DNA of 64,000 nt from contig MPCU01000003.1 of assembly GCA_001874305.1 (NCBI GenBank), positions 124,001 through 188,000 on the forward strand, given 5' to 3'. This stretch comes from Bacteriovorax sp. MedPE-SWde. GTDB taxonomy: Bacteria > Bdellovibrionota > Bacteriovoracia > Bacteriovoracales > Bacteriovoracaceae. The notes beneath the pieces were generated by a model, which ran no database searches, was not told where the DNA came from, and saw nothing but the letters and a program-made list of their open reading frames with translations. This document shows, one piece after another, positions 9,015 to 17,821 of this stretch (position 1 is the first letter of the stretch; each line of letters opens with the position of its first letter). Both the position numbers and the translations under genes were made by a program.

Positions 9015-9950
9015 GTGGAGCTTGATGATTTAAAAGATAGTTTTATGCTAGAGGCCACTGAGTTATTAGATGAAGCTGAGGATGCATTACTTGAGTATGA
9101 TAACGAGGGTAATTTTCTAGATTCTTATAATAAGGTTTTTAGAGCTTTTCATAGTTTGAAAGGGGCTAGTGGTATGTTTGGACTAGATGTTCTTCAGGAA
9201 CATATGCATAAACTAGAGACTCTCTTAGATGGAGTTGAAGAGGAGTTTCCTCAGGGAGCTGTTGACTACTTCCTTGGAGGTGTGGATCAAGCTAGACATT
9301 ATTTTAGTGATGGAGAAATTGTATTTAGTCACGTGACATCTTTTTCCAAGGATGAACAGGTCCAAAATAGTCAAGAAAGTAAGAATCATGTCGAACGAAG
9401 AGAAGAAAGAGAAGTCATAAAAAATGAAAGTGGTAAAGGTTACGTCTATGTTGTTGATGATGAACAACTGATTGTTGATCTTGTTTCTGATTGTCTTGAA
9501 GAAGTTGGTTATAAAGTAAGAGCATTTCTGGATGGATCACTAGTTATTAAGGAAATTGAAAATGATATGCCGGATATGATCGTCTCGGATATCAATATGC
9601 CAGAGCTTGATGGGCTTTCAATGATTTCTAAATTGAAAGAGATGAATATAGAATTACCGATAGTGTTTGTTTCGGCCTATGTGACTAAAGAAGCTGTTTT
9701 AAATGGACTAGAGAATGGTGCGCATTATTTTATAGAGAAACCATTTGATGAAAAATATCTAATTAGTTTAGTTTCTAATATTAGCCACATATTGAATACT
9801 AAGAATATTTTGAATAAGAGTATTGATTATATATTGTACCAATTTGCCAATCATGAAGACCTTTTAAGGCAGAATGGGAAAACGAAAGAAATAGACTTAA
9901 TGAAGAATGAAATTTCTAATTTAATAAACCTTAGAAAACAAGTTGCTTAG
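9015..9950 (+). CDS. Hpt-receiver phosphorelay protein
   Basis: This 311-residue protein starts with a histidine phosphotransfer domain resembling the CheA P1 domain (H46 in AFHSLKGASGMFG). A charged linker follows, then a receiver with acidic DD in VYVVDDEQ, phosphoacceptor D192 (VSDINMPELDG) and the lysine of EKPF. About 60 helical residues close the protein. GTG start with a near-perfect AAAGGAGA ribosome site. It ends 8 bases before the second cheA. Having both Hpt and receiver but no kinase domain, it likely relays or sinks phosphate for that CheA. Confidence 0.88.
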   Translation: MELDDLKDSFMLEATELLDEAEDALLEYDNEGNFLDSYNKVFRAFHSLKGASGMFGLDVLQEHMHKLETLLDGVEEEFPQGAVDYFLGGVDQARHYFSDGEIVFSHVTSFSKDEQVQNSQESKNHVERREEREVIKNESGKGYVYVVDDEQLIVDLVSDCLEEVGYKVRAFLDGSLVIKEIENDMPDMIVSDINMPELDGLSMISKLKEMNIELPIVFVSAYVTKEAVLNGLENGAHYFIEKPFDEKYLISLVSNISHILNTKNILNKSIDYILYQFANHEDLLRQNGKTKEIDLMKNEISNLINLRKQVA

Positions 9951-9958
9951 GATAGTAT

Positions 9959-12514
9959 ATGCAAAAGTATCAAATAGTTTGTGTTGATGATGAAGTAGAG
10001 TTATTAGACTTATACGAAATTGAACTTGAAGCGTTGGGGTATGATATTTTAACATTTTCTGATCCATTTAAAGCACTATCTTATATAAAAGATAATCATA
10101 CACAGGTTGCCTTTTGTATAAGTGATTATAAAATGCCTGGACTAAATGGCTTGGAGTTAAGACGCCAGATGGTTGAAGCTGATGTTGCGGTTCCTTTTGC
10201 AATGGTAACAGGATTCTATAGTAAGGAGATGGCGGTTGAAGGGATGGAGCTAAGAGTTCTGCGCTTTATTCAAAAACCATTTAATTCTACTGAGCTCTTA
10301 GATACTGTTCGTGATGAGGCCGGTAAATACGTTGAAGCACTTGAAGAAGAATATGAAATGATTCGATCTTTCGTCGAAGAATCTTCACCAATGCTTGAAG
10401 AAATTGAAGAACTAATTCTTATCCTAGAAGAAGAACCTTCTAATATAAATGCATTAAATACATATTTTAGATTACTACACACTATTAAGGGAACCGCTTC
10501 CTGTGTAGGTTTAAAAACTCTTCCAGATTTTACACATAAGTATGAAGACTTAGTGACTTTATTAAAGGATGGAAGTCTTACCGTAAATAATTCAATTATC
10601 GATGCTTTCTTAAAAGGCCTTGATGTTCTAAAAGAGATGTACTCTGAAATTCAAGAAGGAATTCGTTATGAATTTGATATTGAAGAGAAAGTTAAGATCT
10701 TTGATTTAGATAAAATTAAAGCAGCTGAAAAGAATGTTGTAAAAGAAGAGAAAGAAGTTGTCGAAACGGAAGCCGTAGCTAAAAAGACGGCCGATGATGA
10801 GAAAATTGCGGTACAAGTTACTCTTCTTGATGAGTTCATGGAACTCAGTGGTGAGATTACAGTTCTAAGAAATATGATCTTAAAAAGTGTTTCAAAGATT
10901 GAACAGCGTTATCAAGGTGATCGCGATATAGATGTTTTATCTGATACTTTAGATGAGATGCATAAGGTTAGTGCCAAGCTACAAGGTGAGATCTCTGAAA
11001 TGAGAAAGGTTTCAGTTGAAACTGTTTATAGACCACTTAAAAGAGTTGTTCGTGATGCCAGCAAAAAGTTAGGTAAAGAAATTGATGTAAGCTTTTCTGG
11101 TGAAAAATATAGAGTTGATACTTCAATTGGTAAGGTACTGAATAATGTACTTGTCCACCTTATAAGAAACGGTGTTGATCATGGTTTAGAGACTCCAGAT
11201 GTTAGAACTGCAATGGGCAAAGACTCAACTGGTAATTTGAGTGTTAGTACTGAAATTGATGCCGAAAATATAATTATTGAAATTTCTGATGACGGAAATG
11301 GAATGGATCGCTCTAAGCTAATAGAGAAGGCCATAGAGAAGGATCTTTATACAAAAGATGAACTCGCTAATATGTCAGATCATCGTATTTTTAGTCTTAT
11401 ATTTGATTCTGGTTTTAGTACTGCTGCAGAAGTTACAGATATCTCCGGCCGTGGAGTCGGTATGGACATGGTTAGAAGTTCTGTCGAAAGTGTTGGTGGA
11501 AAAATTCTTATCGACTCTAAGCTTGGTGAAGGAACAAAGTTTGTACTTGTTCTTCCAATACCAAGATCAGTCTTAATTATAAAATCATTAATGGTTGATG
11601 CTGGAAATCAGCAGATTGCTATTCCTCTTCATGATATTGGAGAAGTTATTAACCTTGATGGAGAACGAGTAAAAGAAAATATTCGTACTCTAAACGACTC
11701 TCTTATTTTAAGTCATCATAACGAACTCATTCCATTGATAGATTTAACAGATGTGTTTAGAAGACACTCTGACATAGACTTGAATATGAAGAATGTGGTT
11801 GTCATTAGAGGAGACGGTTTTTGCTACGGTCTTCTCGTAGATGCTGTTCATGATATTGAAGAAGTCGTTGTAAAGAAAATGGCAAAACAGCTTCAGCATA
11901 CAGAATCAATCTTTCAAGGTGCGACCTTGATTGGAGATGGCGAGATGGCCCTCATTCTTGATCTCGAGAATCTTGCTAATTCATGTAATATTGAAATCGC
12001 AGATAGTGTTGAAGAGAACTTATTTAATGCTTCTGAGAAAATAGGTGATGATGGAATTCACGAATATCTACAATTCTCTCTGTTGTCACGAGACGGTCTT
12101 GCTATAAAATTATCTGCTATTGATCGACTCGAAGAGTTTAGTACCAAAGATGTGAGCTTCACAGGCTCTGTGCCAGTGATAAGGTATCGAGATGAATTTC
12201 TACCTTTAGTTGATGTTGAACATGCTTTAAAACTTGGACCAATTAGAGACTTCACTGGAGATGATGAATTTAAGGTTCTGGTAGTTTCTAATGAAAATAG
12301 TCAAGCAGGTTTTATAGTTAAAGAGATTAATGATATCTCAATTGCTGATGAGCCTATTGATACTATGATCAGGGACCGTGATGGAATCCTTGGTACGACA
12401 TTTATAAATGGTAAAACAATTAATGTTGTAGGGGAGAAATACCTACTCGAGAATTATAAGAACTTTTATATAGAAGAGGAAGCTCCACAGGAAGAGCTTC
12501 CTATGGCCGCATAA
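9959..12514 (+). CDS. cheA: Second chemotaxis histidine kinase CheA with N-terminal receiver
   Basis: This is an 851-residue multidomain kinase. Order: receiver (D10/D11, D56 in CISDYKMPG); Hpt/P1 with H174 (LLHTIKGTASC); acidic linker; P3 dimerisation (LDEFMELSGEITVLRN); HATPase with N-box HLIRNGVDHG, DDGNGM and GRGVGMDMV; then two CheW-like domains. The receiver precedes the phosphorylated histidine, the reverse of the CheA at the window start. It is probably co-transcribed with the Hpt-receiver gene 8 bases upstream, and an intrinsic terminator begins exactly at its stop codon. It is likely the kinase of a second chemosensory module, or a partner in the same array. Confidence 0.95.
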   Translation: MQKYQIVCVDDEVELLDLYEIELEALGYDILTFSDPFKALSYIKDNHTQVAFCISDYKMPGLNGLELRRQMVEADVAVPFAMVTGFYSKEMAVEGMELRVLRFIQKPFNSTELLDTVRDEAGKYVEALEEEYEMIRSFVEESSPMLEEIEELILILEEEPSNINALNTYFRLLHTIKGTASCVGLKTLPDFTHKYEDLVTLLKDGSLTVNNSIIDAFLKGLDVLKEMYSEIQEGIRYEFDIEEKVKIFDLDKIKAAEKNVVKEEKEVVETEAVAKKTADDEKIAVQVTLLDEFMELSGEITVLRNMILKSVSKIEQRYQGDRDIDVLSDTLDEMHKVSAKLQGEISEMRKVSVETVYRPLKRVVRDASKKLGKEIDVSFSGEKYRVDTSIGKVLNNVLVHLIRNGVDHGLETPDVRTAMGKDSTGNLSVSTEIDAENIIIEISDDGNGMDRSKLIEKAIEKDLYTKDELANMSDHRIFSLIFDSGFSTAAEVTDISGRGVGMDMVRSSVESVGGKILIDSKLGEGTKFVLVLPIPRSVLIIKSLMVDAGNQQIAIPLHDIGEVINLDGERVKENIRTLNDSLILSHHNELIPLIDLTDVFRRHSDIDLNMKNVVVIRGDGFCYGLLVDAVHDIEEVVVKKMAKQLQHTESIFQGATLIGDGEMALILDLENLANSCNIEIADSVEENLFNASEKIGDDGIHEYLQFSLLSRDGLAIKLSAIDRLEEFSTKDVSFTGSVPVIRYRDEFLPLVDVEHALKLGPIRDFTGDDEFKVLVVSNENSQAGFIVKEINDISIADEPIDTMIRDRDGILGTTFINGKTINVVGEKYLLENYKNFYIEEEAPQEELPMAA

Positions 12515-12543
12515 AAAAAGCTTCCTTTAGGAAGCTTTTTTTT
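12514..12543 (+). terminator. Intrinsic terminator after the second cheA (bidirectional)
   Basis: Stem AAGCTTCC / GGAAGCTT with TTTA loop, preceded by an A run and followed by eight T. Because the flanks are A-rich and T-rich it can also serve the converging HD-GYP gene ending at 12569. Confidence 0.92.
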
Positions 12544-12568
12544 ATCTAATTTAATTTATCGTTTTATT

Positions 12569-13312
12569 CTAAGCCGCGTTCTTTTCAAATTTTCCGTCTA
12601 CAATTGAAAGTTCAAATGTTTTCTCATTCTTAGCGACTTCTCTTTTCATCGCCGTAACGAAAGCTTTTGCAAGTTCTGGGTCAAATTGACTACCTGAAAA
12701 CTCTTCTAATTCAGCATAGGCAACTTCATAATCTAATCCCTTTCTATAAGGTCTTGAAGATGTCATTGCATCAAATGTATCACCAATTAGAATTATTCTA
12801 GAGAAAAGAGGGATATCTTCGCCCTTTAGGCCATCAGGATAACCTCTTCCATCCCATCTTTCATGGTGATGTTTTGCATATTTTGCAACTTCTTCAAAGT
12901 GCGTAAAACCAGTAAGAATTTCAGCTGATTGAGAAGGATGATCCTTCATCGCAAGAAACTCTTCTTCTGTCAGTCTTGAAGGCTTTAAGAGTACGCTGTC
13001 TGGAACCCCGATTTTTCCAATATCATGAAATAGCGCAGCTAGTTCAAGGTCATAGAGTTCTTCTTCTGAAAGTCCGATTTCACGACCTAGTGAGAGGCTA
13101 AAATAAGCAACTCTCATACTATGTCCGTATGTATAGTGATCTTTACAATCTAAAGCATGTAGAATTGTTCTGGCCGCCATTTCACAGATCTTCTTCTGCT
13201 CCATTTTCAGCCTACTATTTTCCTCAGACAAATTCAGCAACGCTACATTGGTTACTAAGTTTGGGAGGGAATAGATCTTCGCTCCAGTTTCATTTTTATT
13301 CTTCTTACTCAT
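12569..13312 (-). CDS. HD-GYP domain cyclic-di-GMP phosphodiesterase
   Basis: This is a 247-residue stand-alone HD-GYP protein. All key residues are present: the HxxR-type GHSMRV, HD at 96-97 (LFHDIGKIG), the HHERWDGRGYP signature at 149-159, and GDTFDAMTSSRPYR. The family hydrolyses cyclic di-GMP with a metal centre. There is no receiver or membrane segment; the first 40 residues are a short helical lead. ATG has GGGAAAG upstream. Next to the chemotaxis genes it may link cyclic di-GMP to motility. It is the only HD-GYP-type protein of three in this window with an intact signature. Confidence 0.93.
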   Translation of the reverse strand: MSKKNKNETGAKIYSLPNLVTNVALLNLSEENSRLKMEQKKICEMAARTILHALDCKDHYTYGHSMRVAYFSLSLGREIGLSEEELYDLELAALFHDIGKIGVPDSVLLKPSRLTEEEFLAMKDHPSQSAEILTGFTHFEEVAKYAKHHHERWDGRGYPDGLKGEDIPLFSRIILIGDTFDAMTSSRPYRKGLDYEVAYAELEEFSGSQFDPELAKAFVTAMKREVAKNEKTFELSIVDGKFEKNAA

Positions 13313-13491
13313 AGCTTTCCCGTTAGAGCCACATTAGCTTCTATTTTATTAACAGATCGGCTAGATCGCTTGATTTCTTTAATCTGAGGCGGGAATTATG
13401 TGATTTTGATCAGTTATTATGTTAAAATTCAGATGTAAAATGCCACATAAAATTGTATGTCAAATATATTTTCAATGACTTAGGGAAGAGT

Positions 13492-14589
13492 ATGGAAATC
13501 GAAATATTACAGCAGGATGCTGATCAGACTAGTCTATCTTATCTAGATAAACTATTTTTTAACCTTCATGGTAATGAAGTTGAGTTCAAACAAGTCGATA
13601 CATTTACATCAGATGCATATAAAATTTTAACTTTTGATAGTTTTAAAGAGAAAGGTTCTTCTCGCTTGAGTCAGTTCTTTATCATTTATGATGGTGCTAA
13701 AGTAGATAAGTCTATTGTTAGTGAAATGGCCTCAATGGGGAAGTCTACACCAGAGTGTCTAGGAATTATAGACACATCTCTAGACTTTGGTCTTCATGCG
13801 CCGGCCATTGATTCTTTCTTAGTTTCACAGTCTGTTATGGATTCGCAAAAAGTACTATTAAAGAAGTTAAATGGAGTTATGCAGTCCGTTTTAGGACAAC
13901 TACAAAGAGTGAAAGGACTACACGAAAAAGTAGTACCTGTTAGAAATGAATCAGTAAGAGGACTACAGATTAATTCTCGTTTTTGTGCTGGAACTTCATC
14001 AGGAGGAGAATTTTTTGACTTCTTTAAGCTTGGTTCTAGTCTCTGGTTATTTTCTATAAATGCATCCTCTTATATTACTATTGGATCGTTCTTAAGTCTT
14101 ATTGATAATTGGAAGACTAATACTGGTCTTACTAAGGAACATGTTCTTCAGGTTCTAGAGTCACAGAAGAAAGACTTCAGTGGACTTGGTGATATGTCAT
14201 TCTTTGTCGCCAAGATAGATCTGTCATCTTTTGATATGGATGTTATTAATATTGGCTCTCATGAGTTGATTGGAAAAGAGAAAATAATAATTTCTCGTAA
14301 TGATCAGTCATACCCAGATAATATGGTTGAAATAAAAGAGTCTCATTATAAGTTGGATAGAGGAGAGCAGTTAGTACTTCTTTCTCCTGGTTTCTTTAAG
14401 AACTCAAGTGAGATGATAGGTACTTCAAACTACTATCAGTTTATTAAGACTAATTGGAGCGCGGGATCAGATATAATTCAAGAGTTAACATTTCAATCAA
14501 AAAAGAAGTATAATGATCTTGATTTTATGCCTTTTGACCAAACAATATTGACTATAGGAGTTGATAAGAATGCGATTGCTAAAATATAG
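13492..14589 (+). CDS. Degenerate SpoIIE/RsbU-type phosphatase-like protein
   Basis: This 365-residue cytoplasmic protein has an unrecognised N-terminal half. From about residue 155 it follows the SpoIIE/PP2C pattern: INSRFCAGTSSGGEFFDFF (GGEFFD at 171-176 for the family's GGDxYD), a hydrophobic strand, then FFVAKIDL, NIGSHEL and LDRGEQLVLLSPGFF for the last strands. The next metal-binding aspartate, expected in a D-x-SGHG loop, is replaced by INASSY, so catalysis is doubtful. The ATG at 13492 has GGGAAG upstream; an earlier TTG at 13453 is less likely. It overlaps the next gene by 20 bases. It may be a pseudo-phosphatase that binds a regulatory partner. Confidence 0.6.
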   Translation: MEIEILQQDADQTSLSYLDKLFFNLHGNEVEFKQVDTFTSDAYKILTFDSFKEKGSSRLSQFFIIYDGAKVDKSIVSEMASMGKSTPECLGIIDTSLDFGLHAPAIDSFLVSQSVMDSQKVLLKKLNGVMQSVLGQLQRVKGLHEKVVPVRNESVRGLQINSRFCAGTSSGGEFFDFFKLGSSLWLFSINASSYITIGSFLSLIDNWKTNTGLTKEHVLQVLESQKKDFSGLGDMSFFVAKIDLSSFDMDVINIGSHELIGKEKIIISRNDQSYPDNMVEIKESHYKLDRGEQLVLLSPGFFKNSSEMIGTSNYYQFIKTNWSAGSDIIQELTFQSKKKYNDLDFMPFDQTILTIGVDKNAIAKI

Positions 14590-15136
14590 TTTAATTCTTC
14601 TATCTCTGAATACTTTTTCATTTTCAGGAACAGACTGCTTTGATTCTTCATTTGAAGTAGGTGTTTCTCATAAGAGTTTCCCTTTTGGACTTCTCGAAAA
14701 GAGTCTTACAGTTACAAAGAAAGGTTGTGAGTTAACTTTTGCCCATAACCAATGGAAGTACCTTAATAAGAAATGGGTTGTCGATATTTGTAGGGACCCT
14801 ATTCATATCAAAGCGGCCGAAGGTAGTGTTGATGTCTTTAGAAAGATAGCATCATGTAACACAGTTAAGAATTCATTTTGTAAGCAGTATACGAAACTTA
14901 AAAGAGTTATCGAAGATGATGGGCTAATTTTTGCTTCTGGAGTAAAGAGTGAAATAGAGTCAGATCATGGAAAAGTATATTGTTCATATGTGCTTATTGA
15001 AGAGTACTTAAAAAAGAGTGTCGTTTTTAACAAAGGTCAAAACTATGACCATATTTTAAAAAATAATAGAAATGAAACGGCTTCTGAAGATAGTGGTTTC
15101 TCAGTTGATCCAACGTCTGGTAAAGCTAATTTCTAA
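14570..15136 (+). CDS. Secreted or periplasmic protein of unknown function
   Basis: This is a 188-residue protein with a clear Sec signal peptide (MRLLKYSLILLSLNTFSFS). The mature part has several cysteines (including CDPIH-like CRDP, SCN, FCKQ and YCSY), consistent with disulfides outside the cytoplasm, and a low-complexity polar C-terminus. No family recognised. The ATG at 14570 has GGAG 9 bases upstream and lies inside the end of the preceding phosphatase-like gene, so the two are translationally linked. It stops 4 bases before the convergent transsulfuration gene. Confidence 0.7.
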   Translation: MRLLKYSLILLSLNTFSFSGTDCFDSSFEVGVSHKSFPFGLLEKSLTVTKKGCELTFAHNQWKYLNKKWVVDICRDPIHIKAAEGSVDVFRKIASCNTVKNSFCKQYTKLKRVIEDDGLIFASGVKSEIESDHGKVYCSYVLIEEYLKKSVVFNKGQNYDHILKNNRNETASEDSGFSVDPTSGKANF

Positions 15137-15140
15137 TTGT

Positions 15141-16307
15141 CTAAACTTTCTTAAATGCTAATTCAAGGTCGGCGATTAGGTCGTCGACATTTTCAATCCC
15201 AACGGAAAGCCTAATCAAGTTATCCGTAAGCCCAATACTTTCTCTTACTTCTTTTGGAACCGAAGCGTGTGTCATTATTGCTGGGTGCTCAATTAAGCTC
15301 TCAACGCCACCCAAGCTTTCAGCAAGTGAAAATATTTGAACCGTAGAAAGGAACTTCTTAGATTTTTTGATATCACCCTTGAGAAAGAATGTAATCATTC
15401 CACCAAAGCCGCTCATTTGCTTCTTCGCTATATTGTGTTGTGGATGTGATTTTAGTCCTGGATATACAACACTTTCAACTTTAGCGTGCCCTTCAAGGTA
15501 CTTTGCAACCTTCATCGCATTCTTTGCATGAGCATCCATTCTTAGTCCAAGAGTTTTAATACCTCTTAGAACTAGCCATGAATCAAATGGAGATTGACAT
15601 GGACCAGTCGAGTTCTGAAGCTTCCAAAACTTGTCATACATTTTCTTATTGTTGAGCATAAGGCATCCTCCAACGACATCTGAATGACCATTTATATATT
15701 TGGTCATCGAGTGGAGAACTATATCTGCACCTAGGTCTAGTGGATTTTGAAAGTATGGACTCATGAAAGTGTTATCAACAACTGTTAAAGTTTTATTGGC
15801 CTTAGCAATTTTTGAAGTTTTAGAAATATCTGTAATTTTAAGTAGTGGATTAGTAGGGGTCTCTAGCCAAAGAAGTTTTGGTTTGTGTTCTTTAATTGCA
15901 GCTTCGACAACCTTTGGATCAGTCGTATCAACAAAGATAAAATTATGATGATCGTTAAAAACAGTCGTAAATAATCTATAAGTACCGCCATATACATCGT
16001 CACTACAGAGAACCGTACTCTTGGCCGGTAGAGAGTGCATAACTAGCGTTGCTGCTGATATACCACTTGCAGTTACCACTGAGTATTTTGCATTCTCAAG
16101 GGCGGCAAGACACTCTTCCAGTCTACTTCTTGTTGGGTTATGAGATCTCGAATACTCATAACCCTTATGAACACCAGGGCTCTCTTGGGCATAGGTAGAC
16201 GTCTGATAAATAGGTGGCATAATTGCGCCAGTTTCTTTATCAGGATGTCCACCAACATGGATAACCTTAGAGGCCTTGTGTAATTTATTGAGTAGTGCCT
16301 TTTTAAT
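15141..16307 (-). CDS. Cystathionine gamma-lyase/gamma-synthase (Cys/Met PLP enzyme), probable ATT start
   Basis: This PLP enzyme handles cystathionine in transsulfuration. Visible: MPPIYQTSTYAQ, the YSRSHNPTR loop, SSDDVYGGTYR-like CSDDVYGGTYR, the LETPTNPLL segment, and the PLP lysine in HSMTKYINGHSDVVGG. The first ATG (16220) would delete the conserved N-terminal strand (IHVGGHPDKETGAI), which is encoded in frame upstream. The open frame begins just after a TAA and contains no ATG, GTG or TTG. An ATT at 16307-16305 overlaps the upstream stop as TAATT (like the common TAATG) behind GGTGG, giving 388 residues, the family's usual size. The cystathionine beta-synthase gene directly upstream argues for gamma-lyase (cysteine from homocysteine). 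Confidence 0.88.
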   Translation of the reverse strand: MKKALLNKLHKASKVIHVGGHPDKETGAIMPPIYQTSTYAQESPGVHKGYEYSRSHNPTRSRLEECLAALENAKYSVVTASGISAATLVMHSLPAKSTVLCSDDVYGGTYRLFTTVFNDHHNFIFVDTTDPKVVEAAIKEHKPKLLWLETPTNPLLKITDISKTSKIAKANKTLTVVDNTFMSPYFQNPLDLGADIVLHSMTKYINGHSDVVGGCLMLNNKKMYDKFWKLQNSTGPCQSPFDSWLVLRGIKTLGLRMDAHAKNAMKVAKYLEGHAKVESVVYPGLKSHPQHNIAKKQMSGFGGMITFFLKGDIKKSKKFLSTVQIFSLAESLGGVESLIEHPAIMTHASVPKEVRESIGLTDNLIRLSVGIENVDDLIADLELAFKKV

Positions 16308-17689
16308 TAGATTCCACCTTTAGAAGACATATACTGAAGAACATCAATTTCAGTAAGGATATCTACAAGTTTTCCATTATCTGTAACTAGAGCAACTTCT
16401 TTCTTTAAAAGTGCATTCGCTACATTTTCAAGAAGCTCGTTTTTATCAACTGTTCTAAAGTTACTTGTGTAAGCTAGAGAGATACTATCGTCTCGCTTAA
16501 ATTCTCCCATTAGAACTGGCTTAACTAAGTTCTTTTCAGAACAAAGTCCCACAACATCAGAGTTGGCATTAAGTACTGGAAGTTGAGACATTCCCTTTTC
16601 TTCCATAATACTAATTGCTTCACCAATCGTTGCATTATCTCTAATCGTTGTAATATTTCCGTTCTTCTTAAGATCAGAAAGTACTTCACTAATTTGAACA
16701 TTGAATGAAGAGTCTAGGTATCCGTTGTCACTCATCCAATCATCATTGTAGATTTTAGAAGCATATCTATTACCAGAATCGTGTAGAAGGATAAGAATTT
16801 TCTTCGGCTCTTTTAAAGTCTTAGCATATCTAATTGCTCCAACGATTGCTGCACCAGCAGAACCACCAGCGTAGATACCTTCTTCCTTAAGAAGCTTTCT
16901 TGTCATTAGGAATGATTCTTTATCACCAACAACAACCCAGTCATCAATATTGTCAAAGTCATAGTTTTCTGGAATGAAGTCTTCTCCAACACCTTCTAGT
17001 ACGTAAGACTTTGCTTCACAGTATTCACCTGTTTTAGCGTAGTGAGCAACAATTGAACCTTCACAGTCAACACCAACAATTTTTACATTTGGCATTTTCT
17101 CTTTAAAGTATTTACCACAACCTGAGATTGTCCCACCTGTACCAACACCGGCCATGAAAACATCAAAGTCACCTTGAGTTTGCTCAAACATTTCTGGAGC
17201 AGTCCAAGTATAGTGAGTCATTCTATTGTGAAGATTATCATACTGATTAACGTAGAAAGAATTAGGAATTGTATCAGCTAGTCTCTTTGAAACAGAGTAG
17301 TATGATCTTGGATCTTCAGGCTCTACGTTCGTTGGACATACAACAACCTTAGCTCCGAAAGCTCTTAGGTTATCAATCTTTTCCTGTGACTGTTTGTCAG
17401 CAAGAACGAAGATACATTTGTACTTATGAACAGCGGCCCACATCGCAAGACCAACACCTGTATTACCAGAAGTTCCCTCGATGATTGTTCCACCTGGCTT
17501 TAAGTCTCCATCGATTACCGCTTGATCAAGCATATAGGCACCGATTCTATCTTTAGTTGAACCACCTGGGTTCATATATTCTAGCTTTACATAAATTTCA
17601 GATTCAATTTCATTTGCAATGTGATTAAGCTTTACGATTGGCGTTCCACCAATTGCTTTTAGTACATTATCTTGTGCACCCTTCATCAT
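16307..17689 (-). CDS. Cystathionine beta-synthase with C-terminal CBS pair
   Basis: This 460-residue fold-type II PLP enzyme condenses homocysteine with serine. PLP lysine is in GGSTKDRIG; the substrate loop EGTSGNTG and the glycine-rich GVGTGGTISG phosphate loop are present. The last 130 residues form two CBS motifs (NGNITTIRDNATIGEAISIM and the SLAYTSNFRTVDKNELL region), as in SAM-regulated homologues. Start ATG-ATG has AAGGAG upstream. Its stop overlaps the presumed ATT start of the gamma-lyase, so the two form a reverse transsulfuration operon. Cysteine synthase is the alternative, but the CBS pair and partner gene favour this call. Confidence 0.9.
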   Translation of the reverse strand: MMKGAQDNVLKAIGGTPIVKLNHIANEIESEIYVKLEYMNPGGSTKDRIGAYMLDQAVIDGDLKPGGTIIEGTSGNTGVGLAMWAAVHKYKCIFVLADKQSQEKIDNLRAFGAKVVVCPTNVEPEDPRSYYSVSKRLADTIPNSFYVNQYDNLHNRMTHYTWTAPEMFEQTQGDFDVFMAGVGTGGTISGCGKYFKEKMPNVKIVGVDCEGSIVAHYAKTGEYCEAKSYVLEGVGEDFIPENYDFDNIDDWVVVGDKESFLMTRKLLKEEGIYAGGSAGAAIVGAIRYAKTLKEPKKILILLHDSGNRYASKIYNDDWMSDNGYLDSSFNVQISEVLSDLKKNGNITTIRDNATIGEAISIMEEKGMSQLPVLNANSDVVGLCSEKNLVKPVLMGEFKRDDSISLAYTSNFRTVDKNELLENVANALLKKEVALVTDNGKLVDILTEIDVLQYMSSKGGI

Positions 17690-17754
17690 ATATTACTCCT
17701 TATAGAGGTTGCGCAAAGCGCTGTTTTAAGTTCAAAATATCACTAATTTCTACC

Positions 17755-17791
17755 ATTAATGTGTCCATTTGTAACACTTGTAGACATTAAT
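17755..17791 (-). promoter_or_regulatory. Inverted repeat upstream of the transsulfuration operon
   Basis: ATTAATGT and ACATTAAT flank a 21-base spacer about 65-100 bases before the cystathionine beta-synthase start. A second small palindrome, GCGCAAAGCGC (17711-17721), lies just upstream of its ribosome site. Either could be an operator or leader hairpin. No known SAM riboswitch motif is visible here. Confidence 0.3.
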
Positions 17792-17821
17792 TCATGATTT
17801 ATTACTGTAAAAAATAGGGGA

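Noticed and set aside
12058-12255. Reverse-strand frame inside the second cheA, and similar frames within other long genes
   Set aside because: Shadows of strongly supported genes on the opposite strand, without ribosome sites.
16307-17821. Searched for a SAM riboswitch before the transsulfuration operon
   Set aside because: No SAM-I or SAM-II core sequence is visible; only simple inverted repeats.
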